From: Gammaproteobacteria bacterium | Lineage (GTDB): Bacteria > Pseudomonadota > Gammaproteobacteria > Ga0077536 | Assembly (NCBI GenBank): GCA_016191285.1 | Contig: JACPPA010000013.1 | Span: forward strand, 151,333-215,332 | DNA length: 64,000 nucleotides | Direction: 5' to 3' | In this document: piece by piece, positions 1 through 10,220 of the stretch | How positions within the stretch are numbered: the first letter of the stretch is position 1 | Layout: every line of letters starts with the position of its first letter | Program-made: the position numbers and the translations under genes | The notes under the pieces: model-generated | The model's input: the letters and a program-made list of their open reading frames with translations, nothing else | What the model was told of the DNA's origin: nothing | Databases searched by the model: none

Positions 1-465
1 ATTCGCGTCGCGCGCCCAAAAACCGTTCTCGGATTGAAAAGTCACGCGCTGGTTGATCGCGACGTTGCGATAGTCCTGGGCGAATCGTTCAGCGGGCGGG
101 GCGATAAATTCGCCCATTAGCATCACCACCACGAGGAGGACCGCGCCGGCTTTGATCACTGCGTGGATGAGGCGCAGTTTGGACACGCCCGCACAGCGGA
201 TGACGGTAATTTCGCCATTCCGCATCATCGTCCCAAAGCCGATCAAGGAGCCGATCAAGGCCGCCATCGGAAATAAATCGTAGGTAAGGTCGGGAGTGCT
301 TGCGATGACGAACACGGTCGCCTTGCCGATGTTGTAAGTACCGCGCCCGACCTCTTCTAATTGTTCGATAAAGGCGAAAAAGGTGAAGACCGCGACCAGC
401 ACGATGAGCACGGTGATGGTGGCCGAAATGATCGTCCAACCGATGTAGCGATCCAATATCTTCAT
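1..465 (-). CDS. lptG: LPS export permease LptG, N-terminal part
   Basis: Inner-membrane permease subunit of the LptBFGC machine that extracts lipopolysaccharide and passes it to the periplasmic bridge. Only the first 155 codons are in the window; the gene runs off the left edge. The start MKILDRYIG is typical of LptG rather than LptF (the LDRYIG motif follows the start in LptG). Hydrophobic segments lie at about residues 10-33, 50-78 and 100-120, with conserved phrases MAALIGSLIGFG, RNGEITVIRCAGVS and EFIAPPAE. ATG is at 465 on the minus strand, 121 bp from the divergent pepA. In many gammaproteobacteria the gene divergent from pepA is lptF, followed by lptG; here lptG occupies that place and there is no room for lptF upstream. 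Confidence 0.88.
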   Translation of the reverse strand, partial: MKILDRYIGWTIISATITVLIVLVAVFTFFAFIEQLEEVGRGTYNIGKATVFVIASTPDLTYDLFPMAALIGSLIGFGTMMRNGEITVIRCAGVSKLRLIHAVIKAGAVLLVVVMLMGEFIAPPAERFAQDYRNVAINQRVTFQSENGFWARDAN

Positions 466-586
466 GCGATTAGGCGCGCTTTACTGCCTGTTCGGCGAAC
501 GAATACACTGCGGGGACTTAAGTTCAACACATCTAAGCTGATGTCGGCGTCGGTCACTGACCAGTACCTCAGCGGAGCGTCTATCT

Positions 587-2071
587 ATGGAGATCTCGAT
601 TAAACGCGGCAGCTTGCGCACGCATAAAACCGCTTGTATCGCGGTCGGCGTACTCGCCGGCAAACGCTTGAGCCCGAGCGCCCTACGGCTCGACAAGGCA
701 AGTCGTGGAGCGCTGACTCGAATCGTCAGGCGAGGGGATATTAGCGGCAATCCAGGTGAAGCGCTAATGGTGCCCGACGTCGGCGGCATCGCCGCCGAAA
801 GAGTTTTATTAGTGGGCTGCGGCAAGGCGGACGGAATCTCAGGTCTCGAATATTTGGGAGCCCTCAATGCCGCCGCGAAAGCGCTCTGCGGCGCCGGTCT
901 AAGAAATGCCGTCACAGCACTCGGCGAAATCAGCGTCAAAGATCGCGACACGGCCTGGAAGCAGCAACAGATCGCGGTGTCGCTTAACCACGCCGCGTAT
1001 CGTTTTGAGCGCTTGAAAAGCAAACCTAGTCGTAAACCCGCGTTGACGCGCGCGTGGTCGGCGGTCGAAGACAGTGACGCAGACGCGGCTAGTCGAGGCT
1101 TGCGCACGGGCAATGCCATTGCGCTCGGCATGGCCCTGACCCGCGATCTCGCCAATTTGCCGGGGAATCACTGCACTCCTACCCATCTCGCGGAGACCGC
1201 GGAAGCCCTCGCCAGCGCTTACCCAAGCCTTGAGGTAACCGTGCTCGACGAGGCTGACATGTTGAAGCTCGGCATGGGCTCGCTATTGTCGGTCGCGCGC
1301 GGTAGCCGCCAACCGCCCAAACTCATCACTGTCGAATACCGTGGCGCGGGCGACGCGCCACCAGTGGTCTTGGTCGGCAAGGGCGTGACATTCGATTCCG
1401 GCGGAATTTCGATCAAACCCGCCGCGGCGATGGATGAGATGAAATTCGATATGACGGGCGCAGCGAGCGTGCTCGGCGTGATGAAAGCGGTGGCCGAACT
1501 CGGTCTTGAAATTAACGTGGTCGGCGTGGCGCCGGCGACGGAAAATCTACCCGATGGCAGTGCCACCAAGCCCGGCGACGTGGTCACCAGCATGTCTGGC
1601 CAAACCATCGAAGTTTTAAATACCGATGCCGAGGGCCGCCTGATTTTGTGTGACGCGCTGACCTATAGCGCGCGCTTTAAGCCTGACGTGGTGATCGACA
1701 TCGCAACCTTGACCGGCGCCTGTGTGATCGCCCTTGGCAGCCACGCGAGCGGTCTTTTGAGCAACCACGATGCGCTCGCCGACGACCTGCTCGCGGCCGG
1801 GCAACGCGCTGGCGATCGCGCGTGGCGCTTGCCGCTGTGGGACGAGTATCACAAGCAGCTCGAATCGCCCTTCGCCGATGTGGCGAACGTGGGCGGCCGC
1901 GAAGCCGGCACCATTACCGCGGCCTGCTTCCTGTCGCGGTTCACCAAGGATTTTCACTGGGCGCATCTTGATATCGCGGGCACCGCGTGGACTGGGGGCA
2001 AAACCAAGGGATCGACGGGACGGCCTGTTCCTCTCTTGATGGAATACCTGCTCGGCCGACTCGCACAGTAG
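587..2071 (+). CDS. pepA: Leucyl aminopeptidase (M17)
   Basis: Cytosolic dinuclear-metal aminopeptidase that removes N-terminal residues; in E. coli PepA also binds DNA in Xer recombination and carAB control. At 494 residues it has the usual length. The C-terminal catalytic domain shows the metal site: K265 and D270 in GKGVTFDSGG, then the signature NTDAEGR at 345-351 with D347, E349 and R351. The N-terminal domain (about 1-160) is more divergent. The ATG at 587 lies in a 121-bp divergent spacer with lptG. It is followed 12 bp later by holC, the usual pepA-holC-valS order. Confidence 0.96.
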   Translation: MEISIKRGSLRTHKTACIAVGVLAGKRLSPSALRLDKASRGALTRIVRRGDISGNPGEALMVPDVGGIAAERVLLVGCGKADGISGLEYLGALNAAAKALCGAGLRNAVTALGEISVKDRDTAWKQQQIAVSLNHAAYRFERLKSKPSRKPALTRAWSAVEDSDADAASRGLRTGNAIALGMALTRDLANLPGNHCTPTHLAETAEALASAYPSLEVTVLDEADMLKLGMGSLLSVARGSRQPPKLITVEYRGAGDAPPVVLVGKGVTFDSGGISIKPAAAMDEMKFDMTGAASVLGVMKAVAELGLEINVVGVAPATENLPDGSATKPGDVVTSMSGQTIEVLNTDAEGRLILCDALTYSARFKPDVVIDIATLTGACVIALGSHASGLLSNHDALADDLLAAGQRAGDRAWRLPLWDEYHKQLESPFADVANVGGREAGTITAACFLSRFTKDFHWAHLDIAGTAWTGGKTKGSTGRPVPLLMEYLLGRLAQ

Positions 2072-2083
2072 AACTGGTCGCAA

Positions 2084-2509
2084 ATGACGAGTGTCTATTT
2101 TCATATCGTGCCCGCCCAAGCCAAACGTCAACACGACGTCTTTGTCTGCCAACTCATCGAGCGTGAGTGGCAGACCGGTCGCACGGTCCATGTGCATTGT
2201 TGTGACGATACCATGGTCGCGAGTTTCGACGACCTGTTATGGACGTTTCGCGATACCAGTTTCGTACCGCATGCAATAGTTGGCGCGTCCGACGCCAGTG
2301 GCGTACGCGTGATGCTCGGCTGCGCCAACCACTCGCCGGCGACGCACGATACCTTGGTGAATCTACATCCCGAAATCCCCGCGTTCTTCAGTCAGTTCGA
2401 GCGCGTGATCGAAACCACCGGACACGACGACAATACGCGACAACTGGCGCGCGAACGGTATCGATTTTATAAGGATCGTGGCTACGCGCTGGCCACGCAC
2501 CAGCCATAG
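2084..2509 (+). CDS. holC: DNA polymerase III chi subunit
   Basis: Chi links the clamp loader to single-strand-binding protein. The 141-residue protein begins [10 protein letters not shown] and carries [13 protein letters not shown], the SFVPHAIVG segment and the C-terminal [10 protein letters not shown] found in HolC. It sits between pepA and valS as in most gammaproteobacteria, with 12 bp to pepA and only 2 bp between its stop and the next start. The assignment rests on the family phrases and gene order. Confidence 0.93.
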   Translation: MTSVYFHIVPAQAKRQHDVFVCQLIEREWQTGRTVHVHCCDDTMVASFDDLLWTFRDTSFVPHAIVGASDASGVRVMLGCANHSPATHDTLVNLHPEIPAFFSQFERVIETTGHDDNTRQLARERYRFYKDRGYALATHQP

Positions 2510-2511
2510 CG

Positions 2512-5500
2512 ATGAACGACACGCCACCTACAAAAAATTTGGATCTAGGTTCGACGATTAACGAACTGGAATCCTTGATCGAAGTAAAGCGAGTCGAACT
2601 GCGTGAGGTGGTCGCGGGTCGGCGCCCGCCGCCAGGACTAACGCCACCGGTGTTAACCGAGCAAGTGACCGACGTTGATCCCGCCATCTTTGGTCCGCCT
2701 CTCACCCGCGGCAGCGTGCACCAGGCACGGGTGAGCGCAGCTGAACCTGTCCTCGATGCAGCCCCCAATCCGAGCGCCGCGGTCACGCCACCCTCCGTTT
2801 TGCTACCTCAACCGACAACGCCTGCCATGAAATTCGAGCCGCCAATTGTCAAGACCTACGACCCCCACACGATCGAGCGCGCGCGCTACGCCGAGTGGGA
2901 ACAAGCGGGTTATTTCAAGCCTGAAGGCCGGGCCGCGCCGTTTTGTATTGCCCTACCGCCGCCGAATGTCACTGGCAGCTTGCACATGGGACACGCGTTT
3001 CAAGACACGCTGATGGATTGCCTGATCCGCTATCACCGCATGCAGGGCCACGCCACGCTTTGGCAATGTGGCACCGACCACGCGGGGATCGCGACCCAAA
3101 TGGTGGTTGAACGCCAATTAGGGTTGAAGGGACTGTCGCGCCACGACCTCGGCCGCGAGCAGTTTTTGGAAGCGGTGTGGAAATGGAAGGATGAATCCGG
3201 CGGTACCATCTCGCAACAATTGCGGCGCATGGGCGCGGCGATGGATTGGAGTCGCGAGCGCTTCACGATGGACTCAGGCCTATCGAATGCGGTCACCGAA
3301 GTATTTGTGCGTTTGTACGACGAAGGTTTGATTTATCGCGGCAAACGCTTGGTGAACTGGGATCCGGTGCTGAACACTGCGATCTCGGATTTAGAAGTGG
3401 TCACGGAGGAGGAGCAGGGTCAGATTTGGCATATTCGCTATCCGTTGGAAAACGGCGCGGGCCATGTCGTGGTCGCCACCACTCGCCCCGAAACATTGCT
3501 CGGCGACGTGGCGGTAGCCGTGCATCCCGATGACGAGCGGTATCGCCGCATCATTGGCAAATACGTCAAACTCCCGCTGTGCGAACGCAGTATCCCGATC
3601 ATTGCGGATACCTATGTTGATCCGGCGTTCGGTTCTGGTTGCGTGAAAATCACCCCCGCGCATGACTTCAACGACTACGTCGTGGGCGAACGCCATCAAC
3701 TGCCAAAGATCAATATCTTTACCGGCCAAGCGCACATCAACGACAACGCGCCAGCGGCGTATCGCGGCCTCGATCGCCATGCCGCGCGCAAGCAAGTGGT
3801 CGCTGATCTCGAAGCACAGGGCTTACTGGTCCGTTGCGATCCACACAAAATGGCGGTGCCGCGCGGCGATCGTTCGCAAGCAGTGATCGAACCGTATTTA
3901 ACCGATCAATGGTTTGTCAGTATTAAACCGCTCGCCGAGCCCGCGATCAAATGCGTGGAAGACGGCCGCATTCGTTTTGTCCCCGAAAATTGGAGCAAGA
4001 CTTATTTCGAATGGATGCGCAATATCGACGACTGGTGCATCAGCCGTCAGTTGTGGTGGGGCCACCGGATCCCCGCATGGTACGACAGCAATGGCAAAAT
4101 TTACGTTGGGCGCACCGAACAAGAAGCGCGCGATAAGGCGGGTCTCGGCCCGGAGACCGCACTCGATCAAGATTCCGACGTCCTCGATACGTGGTTCTCA
4201 TCGGCCTTATGGCCGTTCTCGACCTTGGGCTGGCCCGCGCAGACCCCCGAGCTCGCGACATTTTATCCGACGTCGGTGTTGGTAACAGGCTTCGACATCA
4301 TTTTTTTCTGGGTCGCGCGGATGATCATGATGGGTCTGAAGTTCATGGGCGACGTGCCCTTCCGCGAAGTCTATATCCACGGTCTGGTGCGCGATGCCGA
4401 AGGCAACAAGATGTCCAAATCCAAAGGCAACATCTTGGACCCCATCGATCTGATCGATGGCATAGAGCTCGAACCGTTGGTGGTGAAACGAACTGCAGGT
4501 TTGATGCGACCCGAGGCTGCGCCGAAAATCGAGGCTGCCACGCGCCGCCAGTTTCCAGACGGTATTCCGAGTTATGGCGCCGACGCGCTGCGCTTCACGT
4601 TCGCTTCGATGGCCACGCAAGGTCGCGATGTACGCTTCGATCTCGGCCGCATCGAAGGCTATCGCAATTTCTGTAACAAGATTTGGAATGCCACGCGCTT
4701 CGTGCTGATGATGCAGGGCGAGACGCCATTGAGCGGTACGCCCAATGTTGCAAGTCATGGTTTGCCGGAACGTTGGATCATGCAGCGCCTGCGCGGCACG
4801 GTGAGCGGCGTGCGTGCTGGTTTCGAGAGTTATCGCTTTGATCTCGCGGCGCACGCGATCTACGAATTTATGTGGGATGAATATTGCGATTGGTACATCG
4901 AACTCGCCAAGGTCACGTTGAATAGCGCGGACACGCCCGATCAAGTGAAATCGGCCACGCGCCACACCTTGGTCGAGGTGCTCGAGTGCGCGCTGCGTAT
5001 GATGCATCCGCTGGTGCCGTTCATCTCGGATGAAATCTGGCGCAAGGTCGCGCCGCTGGTGGGCAAGCGCGGCACCACCATCATGCTTGAGGCGTACCCC
5101 AGCGTGGACGAATTGCCGACCGACGCGAGCGCCGAGGCGCCGCTGGCGTGGCTCAAAAATTTTATTCTCGGCGTGCGACGAATTCGCGCTGAAAATAATC
5201 TGGAACCGAATCGCCGCATTCCGATCAAGGTATACGGCGGGAGTGACATCGAACGTCATTGGCTACAGGTGTTGGAACCTTTCATCAACCAATTAGCGCG
5301 AGTTGCGCAAATCGACCGAGTCGAATCGATAGAGAATCGGGACGACACTTCGGCGTTGGCGGGCGACACCACTATCTTGGTGCCGCTGCTGGATCTAATC
5401 GACCCCCATGTTGAGCGGGAACGGATCACCAAGGAACTGGCCCGCATGCGCCAAGATCTACAACGCGTGGAAGGCAAACTCGCAAATGACGCGTTCGTCG

Positions 5501-5604
5501 CCAAGGCGCCCGTCGAGGTGGTCGACAAGGAGCGTAAACGTGCGGGCGATCTTGCCGATCAAATCGAGCGGTTAACTGCTCAGCTCGGTCGTTTACCCGG
5601 TTGA
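2512..5604 (+). CDS. valS: Valyl-tRNA synthetase with N-terminal extension
   Basis: Class I aminoacyl-tRNA synthetase charging tRNA-Val, with an editing domain. HMGH (HIGH box) is at residues 158-161 and KMSKS at 633-637; the C-terminal 65 residues form the coiled coil that grips tRNA ([10 protein letters not shown]...). Family proteins are about 920-955 residues; this frame gives 1030. The excess is an N-terminal stretch of 105 residues, Pro/Val rich, with a short acidic helical start and the motif PPVLTEQV. The canonical protein would start at an internal ATG at 2827 ([13 protein letters not shown]). Neither start has a strong Shine-Dalgarno sequence. Possibly the small hypothetical gene often found between holC and valS has become fused in frame; a start at 2827 with a separate upstream product is the alternative. 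Confidence 0.95.
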   Translation: MNDTPPTKNLDLGSTINELESLIEVKRVELREVVAGRRPPPGLTPPVLTEQVTDVDPAIFGPPLTRGSVHQARVSAAEPVLDAAPNPSAAVTPPSVLLPQPTTPAMKFEPPIVKTYDPHTIERARYAEWEQAGYFKPEGRAAPFCIALPPPNVTGSLHMGHAFQDTLMDCLIRYHRMQGHATLWQCGTDHAGIATQMVVERQLGLKGLSRHDLGREQFLEAVWKWKDESGGTISQQLRRMGAAMDWSRERFTMDSGLSNAVTEVFVRLYDEGLIYRGKRLVNWDPVLNTAISDLEVVTEEEQGQIWHIRYPLENGAGHVVVATTRPETLLGDVAVAVHPDDERYRRIIGKYVKLPLCERSIPIIADTYVDPAFGSGCVKITPAHDFNDYVVGERHQLPKINIFTGQAHINDNAPAAYRGLDRHAARKQVVADLEAQGLLVRCDPHKMAVPRGDRSQAVIEPYLTDQWFVSIKPLAEPAIKCVEDGRIRFVPENWSKTYFEWMRNIDDWCISRQLWWGHRIPAWYDSNGKIYVGRTEQEARDKAGLGPETALDQDSDVLDTWFSSALWPFSTLGWPAQTPELATFYPTSVLVTGFDIIFFWVARMIMMGLKFMGDVPFREVYIHGLVRDAEGNKMSKSKGNILDPIDLIDGIELEPLVVKRTAGLMRPEAAPKIEAATRRQFPDGIPSYGADALRFTFASMATQGRDVRFDLGRIEGYRNFCNKIWNATRFVLMMQGETPLSGTPNVASHGLPERWIMQRLRGTVSGVRAGFESYRFDLAAHAIYEFMWDEYCDWYIELAKVTLNSADTPDQVKSATRHTLVEVLECALRMMHPLVPFISDEIWRKVAPLVGKRGTTIMLEAYPSVDELPTDASAEAPLAWLKNFILGVRRIRAENNLEPNRRIPIKVYGGSDIERHWLQVLEPFINQLARVAQIDRVESIENRDDTSALAGDTTILVPLLDLIDPHVERERITKELARMRQDLQRVEGKLANDAFVAKAPVEVVDKERKRAGDLADQIERLTAQLGRLPG

Positions 5605-5668
5605 GGACCGCTTTAAACTGAGCTCGATTAGCCGACCTGGGCTGCCCTGCAGCCATAAACTTCGATTT

Positions 5669-5899
5669 TGTGAGAGCCGCTTTAACGGCGGTTCGTTCAA
5701 GCCTTCAATCCTCGTCCAGGCCAACCCGGATTCGCGGCTAAAGCCGCTCCCACAGTACAGGCTCCCACCACACACTGGATTTGTGGGAGCCGCTTTAACG
5801 GCGAATCGTTCAAGCCTTCAATCCTCGTCCAGGCCTCAAGCCTTCAGTCCTCGTCCAGGCAACCCGGATTCGCGGCTAAAGCCGCTCCCACAGTACAGG
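5669..5899. repeat. Two tandem REP/BIME-like palindromic repeats
   Basis: This fills most of the 375-bp gap between valS and the DUF2970 gene. Two units (5669-5760 and 5781-5899) each start with TGTGRGAGCCGCTTTAACGG and end with the inverse ATTCGCGGCTAAAGCCGCTC, so each can fold into a long hairpin. A 25-bp filler beginning TCAAGCCTTCAATCCTCG occurs once in the first unit and twice (once with a base change) in the second. The termini match those of the other REP copies in this window. I see no coding potential here. Confidence 0.85.
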
Positions 5900-5979
5900 C
5901 CACAAGTACAGGTGCCCACAACGCACACCGCTCGCGCGGTGATTAAGGGGAATTAGGCGGGTTTATCGCAGAACGACTT

Positions 5980-6219
5980 CTAATGTCCAGCCGCGCCTAA
6001 CACTAAATGCACCACGGTGTAGACGGTGAGGACGAACACCGCCGTGCCAATGAGACCAGCAATGATGAAGGTCTTGGCCGCACCGCGCGTGAAATCCCGC
6101 TCGCGGTTCCGATTGCTCTGTACGCCCATGGCGGCGGCAACCACGCTCTGAATAACTTGTAGTATGCTGAGGCCTTGTTGTGCAGGCCCTGGTGGCCCCA
6201 TCCTATTTTCTTCAGTCAT
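5980..6219 (-). CDS. DUF2970 small membrane protein
   Basis: A 79-residue protein with one C-terminal transmembrane segment (about 48-74). The central ILQVIQSVVAAAMGVQSNRNRERDF followed by FIIAGLIGTAVFVL is typical of the DUF2970 family. The hydrophilic N-terminus is probably cytoplasmic. Function is unknown in the family. It stands alone on the minus strand, divergent from cysE, whose start is 58 bp away. Confidence 0.8.
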   Translation of the reverse strand: MTEENRMGPPGPAQQGLSILQVIQSVVAAAMGVQSNRNRERDFTRGAAKTFIIAGLIGTAVFVLTVYTVVHLVLGAAGH

Positions 6220-6276
6220 GAGTCACCGACTTCTCTAATCGCGTCAGTCGCATCATAGCATCGCCAAATCAGACCC

Positions 6277-7020
6277 ATGTTCGACCAACTCAAAGAAGAC
6301 ATTCAAAGCATTTTCGTGCGCGATCCCGCGGCACGAAACACCCTGGAACTACTGACTACCTATCCGGGCGTGCATGCCATGATCGTGCATCGCGCGAGTC
6401 ATTGGCTGTGGTTGCGCGGCTGCAAATTAGCCGCGCGCATGGTGTCGCACTTTGGGCGTTTCATCACCGGCATTGAAATTCACCCTGGCGCCACGATCGG
6501 TCGGCGATTTTTTATCGATCATGGAATGGGTGTGGTGATCGGCGAGACCGCTGAAATCGGCGACGATTGCACGCTCTACCACGGGGTAACGTTGGGCGGT
6601 ACGACCTGGAACAAGGGCAAACGCCATCCCACGCTGCGTAACGGGGTCGTGATCGGCGCCGGCGCGAAGGTTTTGGGCCCGATCATCATTGGCGAAAATG
6701 CACGGGTCGGTTCAAATGCGGTGGTGGTCAAAGACGTTCCCGATGGCGCCACCGTGGTTGGCATCCCGGGACGGATTGCGGGCAGTGAAACCACGGCGCG
6801 CAAAACCGAACGCGAGGAAACGGCGCGCCGTATCGGCTTTGACGCCTACGGCCAGGTCAAAGATTTAAACGATCCCCTGGCACAGGCGGTCGATGCTCTC
6901 CTCGATCATGCGCGCGGCCTCGAAAAACAAATCGCGACGCTGGCGGAAGCCTTGTGCAAACAAGGCATTAAGGTGGATCTACCCGACGTGCCGCCCTGCG
7001 CGGACCTGAAGCAACCCTAA
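6277..7020 (+). CDS. cysE: Serine O-acetyltransferase
   Basis: Makes O-acetylserine from serine and acetyl-CoA, the committing step of cysteine synthesis. At 247 residues it is the short bacterial type. The start [20 protein letters not shown] and left-handed beta-helix repeats ([38 protein letters not shown]) are diagnostic; the catalytic His-Asp pair is expected in the IDHG region. The C-terminal 60 residues form a helical tail. It lies directly before the iscR-suf operon, a sensible neighbour because cysteine is the sulfur donor for SufS. Confidence 0.95.
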   Translation: MFDQLKEDIQSIFVRDPAARNTLELLTTYPGVHAMIVHRASHWLWLRGCKLAARMVSHFGRFITGIEIHPGATIGRRFFIDHGMGVVIGETAEIGDDCTLYHGVTLGGTTWNKGKRHPTLRNGVVIGAGAKVLGPIIIGENARVGSNAVVVKDVPDGATVVGIPGRIAGSETTARKTEREETARRIGFDAYGQVKDLNDPLAQAVDALLDHARGLEKQIATLAEALCKQGIKVDLPDVPPCADLKQP

Positions 7021-7061
7021 GTCGTGGCACCGCGGGCGGCGAGGCCGGTCAGTGGTCGAAA

Positions 7062-7118
7062 TTAATCTTGACTAAAATACTCGGGATCTACACAATTCCC
7101 GACTACCTTCCTAGGGAT
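7062..7118 (+). promoter_or_regulatory. iscR-suf promoter with IscR type 1-like operators
   Basis: The sequence TTGACTAAAATACTCGGGAT at 7068-7087 matches the form of IscR type 1 sites at iscR promoters and contains a -35-like TTGACT. A second partial match, ATTCCCGACTA followed by a weaker right half, lies at 7095-7118. The iscR ATG is at 7138. This suggests that [2Fe-2S]-IscR represses its own operon, as in E. coli isc. Assignment is by eye. Confidence 0.65.
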
Positions 7119-7137
7119 TCCCGCAGCGGAGACACTT

Positions 7138-7614
7138 ATGCGTTTGACGACTAGAGGCCGGTATGCCGTGACCGCGATGGTGGATCTCGCGCTCAATGCG
7201 AACGATGGACGGGTGTCGCTCGCGGAAATCGCGGAACGTCATGGACTTTCGCAGTCCTACCTCGAGCAACTGTTCGCGGCGTTACGCCGTGGGGGTCTGG
7301 TGGATGGTACTCGCGGGCCCGGCGGCGGATACCGGTTAGGGCGGACGGGTGCGACCATTTCGGTGGCGGACGTGATCGACGCCGTCGATGAGTCAGTCGA
7401 TGCCACGCGTTGCGGCGGCAAACGCAACTGCCAAGGCGAGCACGGCTGCCTGACGCACGATTTGTGGGAAGAACTCAGTCGCCAAATTCGCCAGTACTTG
7501 AGCAGCGTCAACCTCGAAGAAGTCGTTAAAAAAACGCATCTCGCCAACGACGCCAAAATCATGCGCAAGTGGACCAAACAACCAACCGTGCAGCCGGAAC
7601 CCAGCGCGGCTTGA
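7138..7614 (+). CDS. iscR: Fe-S cluster regulator IscR (Rrf2 family)
   Basis: Winged-helix repressor that senses Fe-S status. The 158-residue protein starts [19 protein letters not shown]; its helix-turn-helix covers about 27-50 with the wing at 57-68. The cluster ligands are C92, C98, C104 and H107, at the same numbers as in E. coli IscR, so it should bind a [2Fe-2S] cluster. It heads a suf-type operon rather than the isc genes it controls in E. coli, with 22 bp to the next gene. Confidence 0.94.
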   Translation: MRLTTRGRYAVTAMVDLALNANDGRVSLAEIAERHGLSQSYLEQLFAALRRGGLVDGTRGPGGGYRLGRTGATISVADVIDAVDESVDATRCGGKRNCQGEHGCLTHDLWEELSRQIRQYLSSVNLEEVVKKTHLANDAKIMRKWTKQPTVQPEPSAA

Positions 7615-7636
7615 GCTACGTAAGGAGATTTCAAAA

Positions 7637-7954
7637 ATGGCTGTCACCTTAACCGAACGCGCCGCGACCCATGTGCAGCGTTACCTTCGCGATCATGCCA
7701 ACGGCTTGCGAGTTGGCGTCAAACCCACCGGTTGCTCCGGCTACATGTATGTGGTGCAACCCGTGCAAGCGGTTGGTGAACATGATCGCGTGTTTGAATC
7801 GCGAGGCATCCAAGTCGTGGTCGACGACGAAAGCCTAAAATATCTGGATGGGACTGAAGTCGATTTCGCGCGCGAGGGCTTGAACGAAGGCTTCAAATTT
7901 CTTAATCCGAACGTGAAGGCGACGTGCGGTTGCGGCGAAAGCTTCAGTTTGTAG
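7637..7954 (+). CDS. sufA: A-type Fe-S carrier (IscA/SufA)
   Basis: Carrier that accepts Fe-S clusters or iron from the scaffold and delivers them to apoproteins. The 105-residue protein has the three family cysteines, C33 in GCSGYMY and C97/C99 in CGCGESF. A strong AAGGAGA site lies just before the ATG. Position between iscR and sufB fits SufA, but sequence alone does not separate SufA from IscA. ErpA is less likely given the operon. Confidence 0.9.
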   Translation: MAVTLTERAATHVQRYLRDHANGLRVGVKPTGCSGYMYVVQPVQAVGEHDRVFESRGIQVVVDDESLKYLDGTEVDFAREGLNEGFKFLNPNVKATCGCGESFSL

Positions 7955-7971
7955 GGTCAAGGACCACAGTC

Positions 7972-9420
7972 ATGGCAGCGAGTTCGTCCGAAGTCAGCGC
8001 ACTGCTTAACCGCAAATACGACGCGGGCTTCTACACCGATATCGAACAAGACCAGGCCCCGCCTGGCTTGAATGAAGACATTGTCCGTTTGATCTCGGCC
8101 AAAAAGCAGGAACCGGAGTGGATGCTCGAGTGGCGCCTGCGCGCCTACGAACGGTGGCTGCGCATGCCGGAACCGAAGTGGGCGCATGTGCATTATCCGC
8201 CCATCGACTATCAAGCGCTGTCGTATTATTCGGCGCCGAAAACCACGGCCAACCTGCTCCAAAGTCTGGACGAAGTCGATCCGAAGCTACTTGAAACGTA
8301 CAAGAAACTCGGCATTCCCTTACAAGAGCAAAAGATGCTCGCTGGGGTGGCGGTGGATGCGGTGTTCGACAGCGTGTCCGTGCACACCACGTTTAAGGAC
8401 AAGCTCGCCGCCGCCGGCGTGATTTTTTGCTCGTTCTCCGAGGCGGTGCGCGAACATCCCGATCTGGTGCGCAAATATCTGGGCTCGGTCGTTCCTCAAG
8501 CCGACAACTACTATGCCGCGCTGAACTCGGCGGTCTTTTCCGACGGCTCGTTTGTGTACATTCCCAAACACACCCGCTGCCCGATGGAATTGTCGACGTA
8601 CTTCCGGATTAACGCGATGAACACCGGCCAATTCGAGCGCACGCTGGTCATCGCCGACACCGGCAGTTACGTCAGTTATCTCGAAGGTTGCACGGCGCCG
8701 CAGCGCGACGAAAACCAACTGCATGCGGCGGTGGTCGAACTCATCGCCCTCGACGATGCGCAGATCAAATACTCGACCGTGCAAAATTGGTATCCCGGCG
8801 ATGAACAGGGACGCGGTGGCATTTACAACTTCGTGACCAAGCGCGGCGATTGCCGCGGCCGTAACTCGAAAATCTCATGGACTCAGGTCGAAACCGGATC
8901 CGCGATCACGTGGAAATATCCGAGCTGCATTTTGAAAGGCGAGAATTCCGTCGGTGAATTTTATTCGGTCGCCGTTACCCACCACCGCCAGCAGGCGGAT
9001 ACCGGCACGAAGATGATCCATCTCGGGCGAAATACGCGCAGCACCATCATTTCCAAAGGCATTTCAGCCGGGTACGGTCAAAACGCCTATCGCGGTCTGG
9101 TGCGAATCGCCAAAAGCGCGGAAAACGCGCGCAACTACACGCAGTGCGACTCGCTGCTCATGAGTGATCACTGTGGCGCACATACTTTTCCCTATATTGA
9201 AGTTCGAAATCGCACCGCCAAAGTCGAGCACGAAGCAACGGCTTCGAAAATTAGCGAAGATCAATTGTTCTATTTGCAGAGCCGTGGCATCGCCACTGAA
9301 GACGCGGTGAATCTGATTGTGAACGGCTTCTGTAAGGAAGTGTTCAAAGAGCTGCCGATGGAATTCGCGGTGGAAGCACAAAAACTTTTGAGCATCACGT
9401 TGGAAGGCGCGGTCGGTTAA
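7972..9420 (+). CDS. sufB: Fe-S scaffold protein SufB
   Basis: Core of the SufBC2D scaffold on which clusters are built. I place the start at ATG 7972 ([12 protein letters not shown]), giving 482 residues; an in-frame ATG at 7924 would overlap the 3' end of the carrier gene. Family phrases include [38 protein letters not shown] and [20 protein letters not shown], the last covering the conserved cysteine region. It is followed by sufC after 50 bp. Confidence 0.96.
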   Translation: MAASSSEVSALLNRKYDAGFYTDIEQDQAPPGLNEDIVRLISAKKQEPEWMLEWRLRAYERWLRMPEPKWAHVHYPPIDYQALSYYSAPKTTANLLQSLDEVDPKLLETYKKLGIPLQEQKMLAGVAVDAVFDSVSVHTTFKDKLAAAGVIFCSFSEAVREHPDLVRKYLGSVVPQADNYYAALNSAVFSDGSFVYIPKHTRCPMELSTYFRINAMNTGQFERTLVIADTGSYVSYLEGCTAPQRDENQLHAAVVELIALDDAQIKYSTVQNWYPGDEQGRGGIYNFVTKRGDCRGRNSKISWTQVETGSAITWKYPSCILKGENSVGEFYSVAVTHHRQQADTGTKMIHLGRNTRSTIISKGISAGYGQNAYRGLVRIAKSAENARNYTQCDSLLMSDHCGAHTFPYIEVRNRTAKVEHEATASKISEDQLFYLQSRGIATEDAVNLIVNGFCKEVFKELPMEFAVEAQKLLSITLEGAVG

Positions 9421-9470
9421 ACCGAATTCGCGTCGCCGTGTCAATTGAATTGTCTGGAATCTAAAGTCGC

Positions 9471-10220
9471 ATGCTACGAATCGAAAATTTACACGCTGAA
9501 GTCGCTGGCAAACCGATCCTGCGCGGAGTGAACTTGACCGTGATGCCGGGCGAAGTCCACGCCATCATGGGCCCCAACGGCTCCGGCAAGAGCACGCTGG
9601 CCTATCTCATCGCCGGTCGCCCGGGATATACGATTACCGCGGGTTCGATCACTTACAACGGCAAAGATCTGCTCGCACTGGCGCCGGAAGAACGCGCTGG
9701 CGAAGGGGTGTTTCTCGCCTTTCAATATCCGGTCGAGATCCCGGGCGTCAACAACGTTTATATGCTGAAAGCCGCGGTCAATGGCATCCGCAAATATCGC
9801 GGCGAACCGGAAATGGGTGCGGTCGAATTTCTAAATTTGGTCAAATCGAAGACCAAGGCGATCGGGCTCAAGGATGATTTGCTCAATCGCCCGGTAAATC
9901 AAGGCTTTTCCGGCGGCGAAAAAAAGCGCAACGAAATCTTTCAAATGAGCGTGCTCGAGCCGCGCCTGGGCGTTCTCGACGAAACGGATTCGGGTCTCGA
10001 TATCGACGCGCTCAAAGTCGTGGCCGACGGCGTCAATCGCCTACGCAGTCCCGACCGATCGTTCGTGGTGGTTACCCACTATCAGCGGTTGCTCGATTAC
10101 ATCGTGCCGGATCAGGTCCACGTGCTGGCCCATGGCAGAATTGTGCGCTCGGGGCCGCGCGAGCTCGCGCTCGAACTCGAAGCGCGCGGCTATGATTGGT
10201 TGACCGCGGACGCCGCGTAA
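9471..10220 (+). CDS. sufC: Suf ATPase SufC
   Basis: ABC-type ATPase that powers the SufBCD scaffold. In its 249 residues the Walker A is GPNGSGKST, the signature FSGGEKKRNE, and Walker B LGVLDETDSGLD, where D-E-T-D-S is the SufC variant of the motif. H-loop residues follow in VVTHYQRLLDYI. The stop TAA overlaps the next ATG by one base. Confidence 0.97.
   Translation: MLRIENLHAEVAGKPILRGVNLTVMPGEVHAIMGPNGSGKSTLAYLIAGRPGYTITAGSITYNGKDLLALAPEERAGEGVFLAFQYPVEIPGVNNVYMLKAAVNGIRKYRGEPEMGAVEFLNLVKSKTKAIGLKDDLLNRPVNQGFSGGEKKRNEIFQMSVLEPRLGVLDETDSGLDIDALKVVADGVNRLRSPDRSFVVVTHYQRLLDYIVPDQVHVLAHGRIVRSGPRELALELEARGYDWLTADAA

Noticed and set aside
89..439. 116-codon minus-strand frame at the left edge
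   Set aside because: It overlaps lptG in another frame on the same strand. lptG has clear family sequence; this one does not.
4207..5259. 350-codon minus-strand frame inside valS
   Set aside because: Antisense to conserved ValRS sequence with no recognisable domain; a composition artefact.
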